Source: Clostridium puniceum (GTDB lineage: Bacteria > Bacillota > Clostridia > Clostridiales > Clostridiaceae). From it: a stretch of DNA of 64,000 nucleotides. Every line of letters begins with the position of its first letter. Position 1 is the stretch's first letter. Below the pieces are notes generated by a model, which ran no database searches, was not told the origin of the DNA, and worked only from the letters and a program-made list of their open reading frames with translations. Below, piece after piece: positions 17,027 through 25,767 of this stretch. The translations under genes and the position numbers were made by a program. The stretch lies in NCBI RefSeq assembly GCF_002006345.1, contig NZ_LZZM01000099.1, positions 62,001 to 126,000 of the forward strand. Direction: 5' to 3'.

Positions 17027-18031
17027 ATGAGTAAAGATGAGCAAATAGTTTTAAATGATGTGATTGAAGAAAAGAAAGAATCAAAAATAGCTACTTCAGA
17101 ATCTGCACATGAAATTAGTAAAGATGGAGCTTTTATAAGACAAAAAAATCACTTTGCAACGCCTTTTGGAAGTGGAGAGAATGAACTTCCTGTTGAAGCA
17201 AATAGATATAGGTTATTATGTGCAGGTATTTGTCCATGGGCACATCGTCAAATAATTGCACTTAATTTATTAGGATTAACCGACGTAATTAGCATAGGAG
17301 AAGCTAGTCCAGTTAGAACAGAAAAGGGATGGGAATTTTCTTTAGATAAAGGCGGGGTAGACCCAGTACTCGGAATTCGTTATTTGCCAGAAATCTATGA
17401 AAAAACAGATCCTAATTATGACGGACGAGCTACAGTACCAACAGTTGTTGATGTGAAAACCGGTAAAGTTGTTAATAATGATTATTTTAAATTAAGTAAC
17501 TATTGGGAAACCGTTTGGAAGCCATTTTATAAGAATGATGCACCAGATTTATATCCTATAGAATTGAGAGATGAAATTGATAAACTTAATGATATTATTT
17601 TTCATGAGGTAAATAATGGAGTTTATAAGGCAGGATTTTCACAATCACAAGGATCTTATGAAAAAGCATATGACACTTTATTTGCAAGATTAGATGACTT
17701 AGAAGAAAGATTATCAAAACAACGCTATTTATTTGGAGATAAAATAACTGACTCTGATATTCGTTTATATGTTACATTAGTTAGATTTGATATCGCATAT
17801 TATTTAGTATTTCGTGTAAATAGAAATAGAATTATTGATTTTCCTAATTTGTGGGCATATGCTAGGGATTTATACCAAACACCTGGGTTTGGTGACACTA
17901 CCAATTTTGATGCAATAAAAAGAGGTTATCATTTAGGAAGCCATGCAGAAAATCCTTATCAAATTTTAGCAAAGGGGCCTGATTTATCTATATGGAATAC
18001 ACCACATGGAAGAGAAAAATTAACAAAATAG
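17027..18031 (+). CDS. Glutathionyl-hydroquinone reductase-like protein (Xi-class GST), copy 2
   Basis: 334 residues with active site GICPWAHRQ (~66-74), 'RATVPTVVD' (~136-144) and the conserved 'RYLFGDKITDSDIRLYVTLV' C-terminal segment. It carries a 30-residue charged N-terminal extension that copy 1 lacks. AAAGGAAGG lies before the ATG. It is the first of two GST genes in tandem, followed after 46 bp by copy 3. Catalytic Cys is retained. Confidence 0.9.
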   Translation: MSKDEQIVLNDVIEEKKESKIATSESAHEISKDGAFIRQKNHFATPFGSGENELPVEANRYRLLCAGICPWAHRQIIALNLLGLTDVISIGEASPVRTEKGWEFSLDKGGVDPVLGIRYLPEIYEKTDPNYDGRATVPTVVDVKTGKVVNNDYFKLSNYWETVWKPFYKNDAPDLYPIELRDEIDKLNDIIFHEVNNGVYKAGFSQSQGSYEKAYDTLFARLDDLEERLSKQRYLFGDKITDSDIRLYVTLVRFDIAYYLVFRVNRNRIIDFPNLWAYARDLYQTPGFGDTTNFDAIKRGYHLGSHAENPYQILAKGPDLSIWNTPHGREKLTK

Positions 18032-18077
18032 AAGTTGTGAAGTAAATTATCAGAAATAAATGATGGAGGGATGGATT

Positions 18078-19088
18078 ATGTCAGATAAAAATATAGTAGG
18101 ACCACGTCCAAAGGAAACAGAAAATGAAATTGATGAAAAAGGAGCTTTTGTAAGGCAAAAAAATCATTTTGATAAGCCTTTTGGAGATAGAGAAAATGAA
18201 AATCCAGTTGAAGCTAATAGATATCGCTTAATTTGGGCAAAAGGATGCAATTGGTCAAATCGAGCTTCTATAGTAAGGGAATTATTAGGTATAGATGCAA
18301 TAAGTGTTAATTTGGTAGGTAGAGAAAAAAGAGAAATAGATTTAGGCTGGGAATTTGTATATGACGAAAATAATACAGATCCAGTTTTAGGAGTTCAATT
18401 TTTAAGTGAATTATATACAAATGGTGATTCAGAGTATAAAGGACGTTCAACAGTACCAGCATTAGTAGATGTTAATGCAAAAAAAGTTGTTAATAATGAT
18501 TACCACAGATTAACTAACTATTTTGAGGTGGATTTTGCGCCTTTTCACAAGAAAGATGCGCCTGATTTATATCCAAAACTTTTAAGAAAAGATATAGATG
18601 AGTTTAACGAATGGTTATTTCATAATATTAATAATGGGGTGTATAAGGCAGCGTTTGCGCAATCAATTGAAGCTTATACAGAAGCATATGATAATTTTTA
18701 TAAAGGTTTAGATAAATTAGAAAAACGTCTTGAAACTAATAGATTCTTGTTTGGAGATTATGTAACTGACAGTGATGTACGCTTTTTTGTAACCTTAGCA
18801 AGATTTGATATATCCTATTATAAAAATCTTGGACCAACACGCGGTCGTATAGTTGACTTTAAAAATATATGGGGGTATGCACGTGATTTATATGATATAC
18901 CAGCATTTAAGAATAATACATACCTTAGAGATTTAGCAGAAAGACATGGTGATACAAATACAATTTTTATTGATTATAATACACGCTTTTGGAATCAAAT
19001 TGATTTTGATGGTATTTGGGGAGAACCACATAATAGGAAAGTATTGAGCAAAGATCAAGAAAATAAATTTTTAATACATAAAAAATAA
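18078..19088 (+). CDS. Glutathionyl-hydroquinone reductase-like protein, copy 3 (variant active site CNWSNR)
   Basis: 336 residues from ATG 18078, which has GGAGGG seven bases upstream; an in-frame ATG at 18060 overlaps that site. The usual CPWAHR motif is changed to KGCNWSNRAS: the Cys and Trp stay while Pro, Ala and His are lost. The rest is family-typical ('RSTVPALVD', 'RFLFGDYVTDSDVRFFVTLA'). The C-terminus is longer and different from copies 1, 2 and 4. The substituted residues shape the thiol-binding pocket, so a changed substrate is likely. It precedes the second ABC system by 28 bp. Confidence 0.88.
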   Translation: MSDKNIVGPRPKETENEIDEKGAFVRQKNHFDKPFGDRENENPVEANRYRLIWAKGCNWSNRASIVRELLGIDAISVNLVGREKREIDLGWEFVYDENNTDPVLGVQFLSELYTNGDSEYKGRSTVPALVDVNAKKVVNNDYHRLTNYFEVDFAPFHKKDAPDLYPKLLRKDIDEFNEWLFHNINNGVYKAAFAQSIEAYTEAYDNFYKGLDKLEKRLETNRFLFGDYVTDSDVRFFVTLARFDISYYKNLGPTRGRIVDFKNIWGYARDLYDIPAFKNNTYLRDLAERHGDTNTIFIDYNTRFWNQIDFDGIWGEPHNRKVLSKDQENKFLIHKK

Positions 19089-19116
19089 TAAAGTAAAAGA
19101 AAAGGGGCAATATTTA

Positions 19117-19977
19117 ATGAAAAAGAAAATAAGTAAAAAAATAGGAATATTAATAACTGTTATATTAACCTTAGCATTTACAGTTGTAGGCTGTGGTCAA
19201 AAAAATGATACAAGTGCTTCGAAAAGTGGTACTGAAGATTCAAAAAAGAAAATTATAATAGCAACAGGTGGAGCACCAAAGCCATTTTCTTATGTTGATA
19301 GTAATAATAATGTAACTGGTTATGATATTGATGTAGTAAAAGCAGTTTTTGAAAAGCTACCTCAATATGAAATTTCTTTCGAAAAGACAGAATTTGCTTC
19401 AATATTTGCAGGTCTGGATTCAGGGAGATATCAAATAGGTGCAAATAATTTTGCCATGAATGAAAAGCGTAAAGAAAAGTATATTTATTCAGATGCAATT
19501 TTTAAAAATCAATATGTTATAGCTTTAGCAAGTAATAATAAAGATATTAATTCATTTAACGATCTTTTGGGAAAGAAAACTGAAGTTACTTCTGGTACAA
19601 ATTATGCAACTGCTCTTGAAAATTATAATAAGAATCATTCAGATAAGCCAGTAACGATCAACTATACTGATGCGGATTTAATATCTATTTTGCAACGAGT
19701 AGAAAGTGGACAATTTGATTTTCAATTAATTGATGCAGCAATGCTTAAAGGGTATATTGAGGAACATGGCTTAAAATTAAAAACTATACAATTAAGTAAA
19801 GAGGATTCAGATTTAATAGGAACTCCTTATAGCTATTTGCTAATTGGAAAAGGTGCAGATGGAGAAACTCTTTCAAAAGATGTTAATAAAGCTTTATCAG
19901 AAGTAATTAGTGAGGGGAAAGTTAAAGAAATTAGTGAAAAATATTTTAAGGAAGATTTTACTCCAAAGTCAAATTAA
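19117..19977 (+). CDS. Amino-acid ABC transporter substrate-binding lipoprotein (second system)
   Basis: 286 residues; lipobox VVGC with Cys26. SBP family 3 domain with 'PKPFSYVDSNNNVTGYDIDV', 'EFASIFAGLDSGRYQIGANN' and 'KKTEVTSGTNYATALENY'. The phrase FASIFAGLDSGRYQIG is shared with the orphan binding protein at 23098, so these two are close paralogues; the one at 4019 is more distant. AAAGGGG precedes the ATG. Operon with permease 19993 and ATPase 20730. Confidence 0.88.
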   Translation: MKKKISKKIGILITVILTLAFTVVGCGQKNDTSASKSGTEDSKKKIIIATGGAPKPFSYVDSNNNVTGYDIDVVKAVFEKLPQYEISFEKTEFASIFAGLDSGRYQIGANNFAMNEKRKEKYIYSDAIFKNQYVIALASNNKDINSFNDLLGKKTEVTSGTNYATALENYNKNHSDKPVTINYTDADLISILQRVESGQFDFQLIDAAMLKGYIEEHGLKLKTIQLSKEDSDLIGTPYSYLLIGKGADGETLSKDVNKALSEVISEGKVKEISEKYFKEDFTPKSN

Positions 19978-19992
19978 GAGAGGGTGTAGCAA

Positions 19993-20733
19993 ATGCCAAA
20001 TATCTTTGATTTTAAACTTGTATTCACTCAAATTCCTGAATTATTGAAGTACCTACCTATGACTTTGGAAATTACAATATTGTCAATGATTCTTGGATTG
20101 ATAATAGGTCTTGTTTTAGCAATGATTAAGATAAAACAAATACCTGTATTAAAACGCATAACTGCTATATTTGTTTCATTTATAAGAGGTACTCCTATTA
20201 TAGTTCAATTATATATAACTTATTATGGAATACCAATTCTATTAAAATATTATAACTATTATAATGGAACAAATTATAATTTGAATAGCATTCCTTCATT
20301 ACTTTTTGTATTAGTTGCCTTTTCATTAAATGAGGCAGCGTATAATTCAGAAAATATTCGTGCAGCGATTCAATCCATTGAGAAAGGGCAAATTGAAGCT
20401 GCTCATTCGCTTGGAATGACTTCCTTGCAAGTGCTTAGAAGAATAATAATTCCAGAAGCTTTTGTTGTAGCACTTCCAACCTTAGGTAATGCATTAATAG
20501 GTTTGCTTAAAGGAACTTCATTAGCCTTTGTATGTTCAGTTGTAGAAATAACAGCTCAAGGAAAGATTTTAGCTGGAGCTAATTATAGGTATTTTGAAGT
20601 ATATGTTTCACTAGCTATAATTTATTGGATATTAACAATTATCATTGAGCAAATTATAAAATTTCTTGAGAAAAGAATAAGTATCCCTGATGTTATTCAG
20701 GCTCGATTTGCAAAAGAGGAGGTTCTTTCATGA
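19993..20733 (+). CDS. Amino-acid ABC transporter permease (second system)
   Basis: 246 residues, about five transmembrane helices, with the EAA loop 'GQIEAAHSLGMTSLQVLRRI' at about 136-155. A single permease gene, so the channel is probably a homodimer. Its stop overlaps the ATPase start by four bases (ATGA), indicating translational coupling. Confidence 0.9.
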   Translation: MPNIFDFKLVFTQIPELLKYLPMTLEITILSMILGLIIGLVLAMIKIKQIPVLKRITAIFVSFIRGTPIIVQLYITYYGIPILLKYYNYYNGTNYNLNSIPSLLFVLVAFSLNEAAYNSENIRAAIQSIEKGQIEAAHSLGMTSLQVLRRIIIPEAFVVALPTLGNALIGLLKGTSLAFVCSVVEITAQGKILAGANYRYFEVYVSLAIIYWILTIIIEQIIKFLEKRISIPDVIQARFAKEEVLS

Positions 20734-21488
20734 TAGAAATTAAAGGATTATCAAAAAAATATAATAATAATATTGTTCTAGATAATGTTGATTTAAAAAT
20801 CCAAAAAGGTGATGTTGTAGCTGTTATTGGACCATCTGGAACAGGGAAATCTACTTTTTTAAGATGTCTTAACTTGTTAGAAAATCCTGAAAAAGGTTTT
20901 GTGAAAATGGAAGATTTACAGGTAGACCTTACAAAGAAATCTAAAGCAGATATAATAAATATTCGTAAAAATACTGCAATGGTATTTCAACAATTTAATT
21001 TGTTTCGAAGAAAGACCGCTTTAGAAAATGTCATGGAAGGTTTAGTTATAGTAAAGAAAATTTCAAAAGCTGAAGCTGAAAAAATTGCTATTGAACAATT
21101 AAAAAAGGTAGGGTTATTTGAGCGAATTCATTATTATCCAAAACAGTTGTCTGGAGGGCAGCAGCAACGTGTTGCAATCGCAAGAGCATTAGCAATGAAT
21201 CCTAAAATATTGTTGTTTGATGAGCCAACATCAGCTTTAGATCCAGAACTTGTAGGTGAAGTTCTAGAAACAATCAAAGCAACTGCATTAGAAGGAAATA
21301 CAATGATTATTGTATCTCATGAAATGAATTTTGTTAGAAACGTAGCAAACCGTGTTCTATTTTTTGATAAAGGAAAAATAATAGAAGATGGAACTCCAAA
21401 AGAGGTATTCCAAAATCCTAAAAGTGATAGAGCAAAAGAATTTATTTCAAAAATATATTATTCAAAGGCTCCAGAATATGAGATTTAA
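20730..21488 (+). CDS. Amino-acid ABC transporter ATP-binding protein (second system)
   Basis: 252 residues with Walker A GPSGTGKS, Q-loop 'MVFQQFNLF', signature LSGGQQQR, Walker [13 protein letters not shown] and H-loop 'IVSHEMNF'. GlnQ/TcyN type. It is the ATPase for permease 19993 and could also serve binding protein 23098, which has no transport partners of its own. Confidence 0.92.
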   Translation: MIEIKGLSKKYNNNIVLDNVDLKIQKGDVVAVIGPSGTGKSTFLRCLNLLENPEKGFVKMEDLQVDLTKKSKADIINIRKNTAMVFQQFNLFRRKTALENVMEGLVIVKKISKAEAEKIAIEQLKKVGLFERIHYYPKQLSGGQQQRVAIARALAMNPKILLFDEPTSALDPELVGEVLETIKATALEGNTMIIVSHEMNFVRNVANRVLFFDKGKIIEDGTPKEVFQNPKSDRAKEFISKIYYSKAPEYEI

Positions 21489-21560
21489 TCTATAAAACAA
21501 AAATCAAGACTTCAAAAGCATTGATTAGAAAGTTATGAATCGATAGTAGGAAGTGATAAA

Positions 21561-22523
21561 ATGAGTGAACTAAAAAAATTTAAGACTTTTTCTAATGAAA
21601 TACAAAAAGATGGGGCTTTTATTCAACAAGATAATCTCTTTATAAAAAAGTTTGGAAATAAAGCAGACGAATGGCCAGTAGAACCAAATCGTTATAGATT
21701 ACTTTGGATGCCAGCCTGTCCTCACTCTCATAAAGTAGTGATTGTTCTTAAGCTTTTAGGTTTAGATAAAGTAATTAGTATAGGAGCAGCTGGACCTTAT
21801 CGTACAGAAAAAGGATGGATTTTTAGTTTAGATAAGGATGAGAAAGATCCAGCACTGGGAATTCACTATATTAGTGATATTTATGAAGCAGAAGATCCAA
21901 ATTATTCAGGACGTCCAACAGTTCCAATTATAGTAGATACAGTTACAGGAAAAGGTGTTAATAATGATAACTTTAATTTGACAACTTATTTAGAAACAGA
22001 TTGGGAGCATTACCATAAAGAAAATGCACCAGATTTGTATCCTGTAGAATTAAGAGAAGAAATAGAAAAGCTTAATAAAATTATATATGAGGATATTAAT
22101 ACAGGGGTATATAAGGCTGGGTTTGCTCATACTCAAGAAGCATATGAGAAGGCATACGATAAACTATTTTTAAGACTCGATGAATTTGAAAAGAGATTGG
22201 AAAATCAGAGATATTTGTTTGGAAATAAAATAACTGATTCTGATATTCGCTTATATACTACATTAGCAAGATTTGATTCAGTATATTACCAAATATTTAG
22301 AACTAATCGAAATAGACTTGTTGACTATAAAAACTTATGGGATTACGCAAGAGATTTATATCAAATTAAAGGGATAGGTGATACAACAGATTTTGAATTC
22401 ATAAAAGATAGCTATCATTTATCACCACATTTAAAAATTTTATTTGGAAATATACACAGTTTATTGCCAAAAGGTCCTGATTTATCGGTATGGATTAAAC
22501 CTCATGGTAGAGACAGATTTTAG
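21561..22523 (+). CDS. Glutathionyl-hydroquinone reductase-like protein, copy 4 (variant active site CPHSHK)
   Basis: 320 residues. The active site reads PACPHSHKVV (~50-59): Cys and Pro kept, Trp replaced by His, Ala by Ser and Arg by Lys. 'RPTVPIIVD' and 'RYLFGNKITDSDIRLYTTLA' identify the family. An insertion near residue 290 lengthens the tail. GTAGGAAGTG precedes the ATG. With copies 1-3 this gives four paralogues with three active-site types within 9 kb. Confidence 0.88.
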   Translation: MSELKKFKTFSNEIQKDGAFIQQDNLFIKKFGNKADEWPVEPNRYRLLWMPACPHSHKVVIVLKLLGLDKVISIGAAGPYRTEKGWIFSLDKDEKDPALGIHYISDIYEAEDPNYSGRPTVPIIVDTVTGKGVNNDNFNLTTYLETDWEHYHKENAPDLYPVELREEIEKLNKIIYEDINTGVYKAGFAHTQEAYEKAYDKLFLRLDEFEKRLENQRYLFGNKITDSDIRLYTTLARFDSVYYQIFRTNRNRLVDYKNLWDYARDLYQIKGIGDTTDFEFIKDSYHLSPHLKILFGNIHSLLPKGPDLSVWIKPHGRDRF

Positions 22524-22538
22524 TGAGAAGTAAATTTT

Positions 22539-22979
22539 ATGGAGAATATAAAAATGAACTATAAAATACAGAAAACCGCAGAAAATATTAATTGGTCAAA
22601 AGTTGCAGAATTATTATCGCATTTTGGATTAAGTGATTTTGACGCTGAAACTCAACAAAAAGTATTTGAACAGAGTTATGCTGTTGTGTTTATTATCGAT
22701 AATGGAGAACTAATTGGAGTTGGACGGGCTATTTCAGATGGTATCTGTCAAGCGGCAATTTACAATATTGCATTAGATGAAAAATATCATGGAAAAGGCT
22801 TAGGAAGAGTAATTATTAATCAGCTTATTGAGCAAGTAAAGCAGTGTAATATTATTTTATATACACATCCTAATACAGTTAATTTTTATGAAAAACTTGG
22901 TTTTTCACAGATGAAAACTGGTATGGCAATGTATCAAAAAGAGCATATAGAAGAACTTAAGAAGATGAACTTTATTTGA
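22539..22979 (+). CDS. GNAT-family N-acetyltransferase (second)
   Basis: 146 residues with motif A 'IALDEKYHGKGLGRVIINQL' (~81-100) and 'VNFYEKLGFSQM' (~120-131). The start could also be ATG 22554, which has GGAG nine bases upstream. Only distantly like the GNAT at 16363, so the two may act on different substrates or steps. It lies 15 bp after GST copy 4 and just before attenuator 3. Confidence 0.85.
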   Translation: MENIKMNYKIQKTAENINWSKVAELLSHFGLSDFDAETQQKVFEQSYAVVFIIDNGELIGVGRAISDGICQAAIYNIALDEKYHGKGLGRVIINQLIEQVKQCNIILYTHPNTVNFYEKLGFSQMKTGMAMYQKEHIEELKKMNFI

Positions 22980-23005
22980 TAAAAGGATAATAAATTTAAG
23001 AGGAA

Positions 23006-23065
23006 CTGACTAGATAACTAGAGGTTTTGAAATTTGTGAAGCACATATTTCAAAGCCTTTTGTTT
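23006..23065 (+). promoter_or_regulatory. CTGACTAG hairpin and terminator within the operon (attenuator 3)
   Basis: CTGACTAGATAACTAGAGG at 23006-23024, overlapping the 5' arm of a terminator whose arms are GGTTTTGAAATTTGTG and CACATATTTCAAAGCC, followed by TTTTGTTTTT. No promoter is evident in the 27 bases after the GNAT gene, so read-through from upstream is most likely controlled here. Confidence 0.7.
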
Positions 23066-23097
23066 TTGTAAAAAAATAAAAGAAGGAAGGGACAATT

Positions 23098-23982
23098 ATG
23101 AGGTACATGAAAAGAGTAAATAAATTAATTGGATTAATGATAGCAAGTGTATTTATTGTAGGGGCATTCACAGCTTGTGGAAATCAATCAATGCAAAAAA
23201 GCAGTACCGAACCATCACAAGAGAAACAAAAGATTGTGGCAGCAACTAGCGGATCACCAGCACCATTTGTCTATATGGATAATAACAATATAGTTGGATA
23301 TGATATTGAAGTGCTTAAAGAAATTTTTAGGAGACTTCCTCAATATGAGCTTGAGTTTCAAAAAACAGAATTTGCTTCTATTTTTGCAGGACTTGATTCA
23401 GGGCGATATCAAATTGGATGCAATCATTTAGGATATAATGCAGAAAGAGCAAAAAAATACATATTTACAGACGAGATGTGTTTTTCAAAAAGAGCTCTTT
23501 TAGTAAGAAATGATAATACGGATATTAAATCTATTGATGACATAGGGGGGCATTCAACAGAAGTTACAGCTACATCATTTAACACGGACTGGTTTGAAAA
23601 ATATAATAAAAGTCATACGACTAATCCAGTAATTTTAAAATATGTAGAAGAAGATCATTCAGTACAAGATGTGTCAGATGGAAAAATTGATTTTGAATTT
23701 TTTACAAAAGCTACAATACAACAGCAAATAAAGGATATTGGTCTAAAGAATTTAAAACTTATTGATGTTTCAAAAGAAGATTTTTCAGAAGGTGTTGGAA
23801 ATTTCTTTATTGTTCCAAAGGGACAGGAAAAGCTAGGAAAGGATATGGATGAGGCATTTGAAGCTGCTTTGACAGATGGAACTATATTAAAAATCAGTCA
23901 AAAATATTTTGAGGGAGAAGACTATACACCAACATTAGAAGATATTAAAAAAGAAAAGGAAAAACAAGAGAAGGATCAGTAG
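23098..23982 (+). CDS. Orphan amino-acid ABC substrate-binding lipoprotein
   Basis: 294 residues; lipobox FTAC with Cys at about 27. SBP family 3 with 'EFASIFAGLDSGRYQIGCNH' nearly identical to the protein at 19117. The C-terminus is extended by a charged tail (KKEKEKQEKD). No permease or ATPase follows; it is followed by M20-type genes. It probably delivers a second ligand to the 19993/20730 transporter. Attenuator 3 just upstream would let its dose vary apart from the rest of the operon. Confidence 0.87.
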   Translation: MRYMKRVNKLIGLMIASVFIVGAFTACGNQSMQKSSTEPSQEKQKIVAATSGSPAPFVYMDNNNIVGYDIEVLKEIFRRLPQYELEFQKTEFASIFAGLDSGRYQIGCNHLGYNAERAKKYIFTDEMCFSKRALLVRNDNTDIKSIDDIGGHSTEVTATSFNTDWFEKYNKSHTTNPVILKYVEEDHSVQDVSDGKIDFEFFTKATIQQQIKDIGLKNLKLIDVSKEDFSEGVGNFFIVPKGQEKLGKDMDEAFEAALTDGTILKISQKYFEGEDYTPTLEDIKKEKEKQEKDQ

Positions 23983-24039
23983 AAGGTGTATTAAAGTAAA
24001 AATGCTAATTTATTATTTGAGTTAGGAAAGGAATAAAAA

Positions 24040-24408
24040 ATGAATGAGATAGTGAATAAACAAAAATCAGAATTTCATGTGGAAATTATAATTAAAGGAA
24101 AAGGTGGACATAGTTCAACTCCTCATAAAACTCGCAATCCAATTATAATAGGCTTTGAGATTATCAATGCTATTAACGCAAAATTGGCTTATCAATTTGA
24201 TAGCTTTGATGATTTTACATTAGTGCCAACTGCATTTGAAGCAGGAGCAAAGGAAAATATAATTCCAGAAGAGGCTAAAGTTACGTATCAGGGTGTATTT
24301 GTAGATTTTTCATATTCAAAAATATTGTATGAATTAATATCTAAAACTTCAGAGGCTATTAGTGTATTATATGGTGCTAATACTGAAATATCATTTAAAA
24401 ATTCTTGA
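24040..24408 (+). CDS. Free-standing M20 peptidase lid (dimerisation) domain
   Basis: 122 residues matching only the inserted dimerisation domain of M20 amidohydrolases: 'KGKGGHSSTPHKTRNPI' at about 17-33, then 'ENIIPEEAKVTYQG' (~84-97). There are no zinc-binding segments. It has its own ribosome site (AGGAAAGG) and an undamaged frame, and stops 47 bp before the full-length M20 gene. Either it is what remains of a deleted enzyme, or it is a functional partner that lends the lid His to the downstream protein, whose own lid lacks it. Confidence 0.6.
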   Translation: MNEIVNKQKSEFHVEIIIKGKGGHSSTPHKTRNPIIIGFEIINAINAKLAYQFDSFDDFTLVPTAFEAGAKENIIPEEAKVTYQGVFVDFSYSKILYELISKTSEAISVLYGANTEISFKNS

Positions 24409-24455
24409 TATTTATTAGATGATGAATTTGGAAGAGATAAGGAGAAGAAAAATAT

Positions 24456-25634
24456 ATGAGCAGAAATATTAGGAAGAAAGTACTTGAAAATTATAAATAT
24501 TTAGTTGATGCAAGAAAGTATTTTCATATGTATCCAGAATTAAGCTGTCATGAATATGAAACGGCTAAGTATATAAAACGGGAATTGGAGAGATTTCAGA
24601 TACCGTATGAAGTAGCAGGAGAAAATAGTATTATAGCAACAATAACAGGAAAAAGAAAAGGAAAAACAGTAGCGCTTAGGGGAGATATAGATGCTTTACC
24701 AATACAGGAAAAAACGGGTAGTGATTTTGCATCTAGAAATGAAGGTGTTATGCATGCTTGTGGACATGATTGCCATGCTACATTCATGTTAGGTGCTGCA
24801 AAAATATTAAATGAATTAAAAGAAGAAATTTATGGAACTGTTAAGGTTATTTTTCAAGAAGGTGAAGAAATAGGTGTTGGTGCAATAAAAATAATGTCAT
24901 CAGGACTTCTAAATGATGTAGATAATATAGTAGGATTACATGTGAGTCAGGAATTAGATTTAGGTAAATTCGTACTTGGGCATGGGATACAGACTTCGTA
25001 TGGAGCTGGTGCAAGAATAACGGTTTTGGGAAATAGGGGAAATATTGAATGCCCATACAAAGCAGTAAATGCTTTAATAGTAATTGGTCAAATTGTGACA
25101 GCAATTAATGCAGCTGTCGTGTATGAATTTGCTAGTGAGCAACAGGTTGTATTGGTACCTACTGTTATAAGATCTGGATTGGAATTAAATGTAATTCCAG
25201 ATAAGGCAGAAATAGCATATAATTTTAGAACTTTAAACAAAATAAATGTTGATGGGCTAAAGAGAATTTTTGAAAACATTCCTCAAAATGTTGCTAAAGC
25301 ATATGGAGCAGAGGCAATAGTAGAACTATGGGGACCAGGAGAAGCAGTGAATAATGAGATAGAAAGTACAGATAGAGCAATTAAAGTAATTAAAGATAGT
25401 TTTGGAGAAGATTCGATTTTTAGCAATAGACCTTTTATGGGTGGTGAAGATTTTTCAATTTATCAAAAAAAAATACCAGGTGTATTTGCACATGTAGGTA
25501 GTGCAGTTGATGGAATTTATAGGAATTTACATACAGACAAGACTTTAATGAATGAAGAAGTATTAAAGTATGGGGTTGAATTCTTAATTAATTATGCATT
25601 TGAATATTTAAGTGAAGCTGATAAAATATGCTGA
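24456..25634 (+). CDS. M20D amidohydrolase (N-acyl amino acid deacetylase type)
   Basis: 392 residues with HACGHDCHATF (~107-117; metal Cys/His), 'QEGEEIGVGA' (~141-150; catalytic Glu pair), 'GLHVSQELDLG' (~166-176) and 'NLHTDKT' near the end. This is the family of YxeP/YtnL-type deacetylases, indole-acetyl-amino-acid hydrolases and N-acetyl-cysteine deacetylases. In its lid domain, the usual GGHxSxPH motif reads NRGNIECPY, so the His that completes the active site across the dimer in family members is absent. Last gene of the operon before the T-box region. Confidence 0.85.
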   Translation: MSRNIRKKVLENYKYLVDARKYFHMYPELSCHEYETAKYIKRELERFQIPYEVAGENSIIATITGKRKGKTVALRGDIDALPIQEKTGSDFASRNEGVMHACGHDCHATFMLGAAKILNELKEEIYGTVKVIFQEGEEIGVGAIKIMSSGLLNDVDNIVGLHVSQELDLGKFVLGHGIQTSYGAGARITVLGNRGNIECPYKAVNALIVIGQIVTAINAAVVYEFASEQQVVLVPTVIRSGLELNVIPDKAEIAYNFRTLNKINVDGLKRIFENIPQNVAKAYGAEAIVELWGPGEAVNNEIESTDRAIKVIKDSFGEDSIFSNRPFMGGEDFSIYQKKIPGVFAHVGSAVDGIYRNLHTDKTLMNEEVLKYGVEFLINYAFEYLSEADKIC

Positions 25635-25730
25635 ATATGTTGATATTAAAACTATGCAGATGTTTCAGCTTCTTTAGAATTTGATTAAAAACAAAATAAT
25701 GAGATAATTTTAAGAAAAATAAAAACCTTA

Positions 25731-25760
25731 TTGACTAATTATACCAACATATACTATAAT
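25731..25760 (+). promoter_or_regulatory. Promoter of the T-box transcript
   Basis: TTGACT at 25731-25736, an 18-base spacer and a perfect TATAAT at 25755-25760. Transcription should start near 25768. Confidence 0.75.
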
Positions 25761-25767
25761 TTATATA

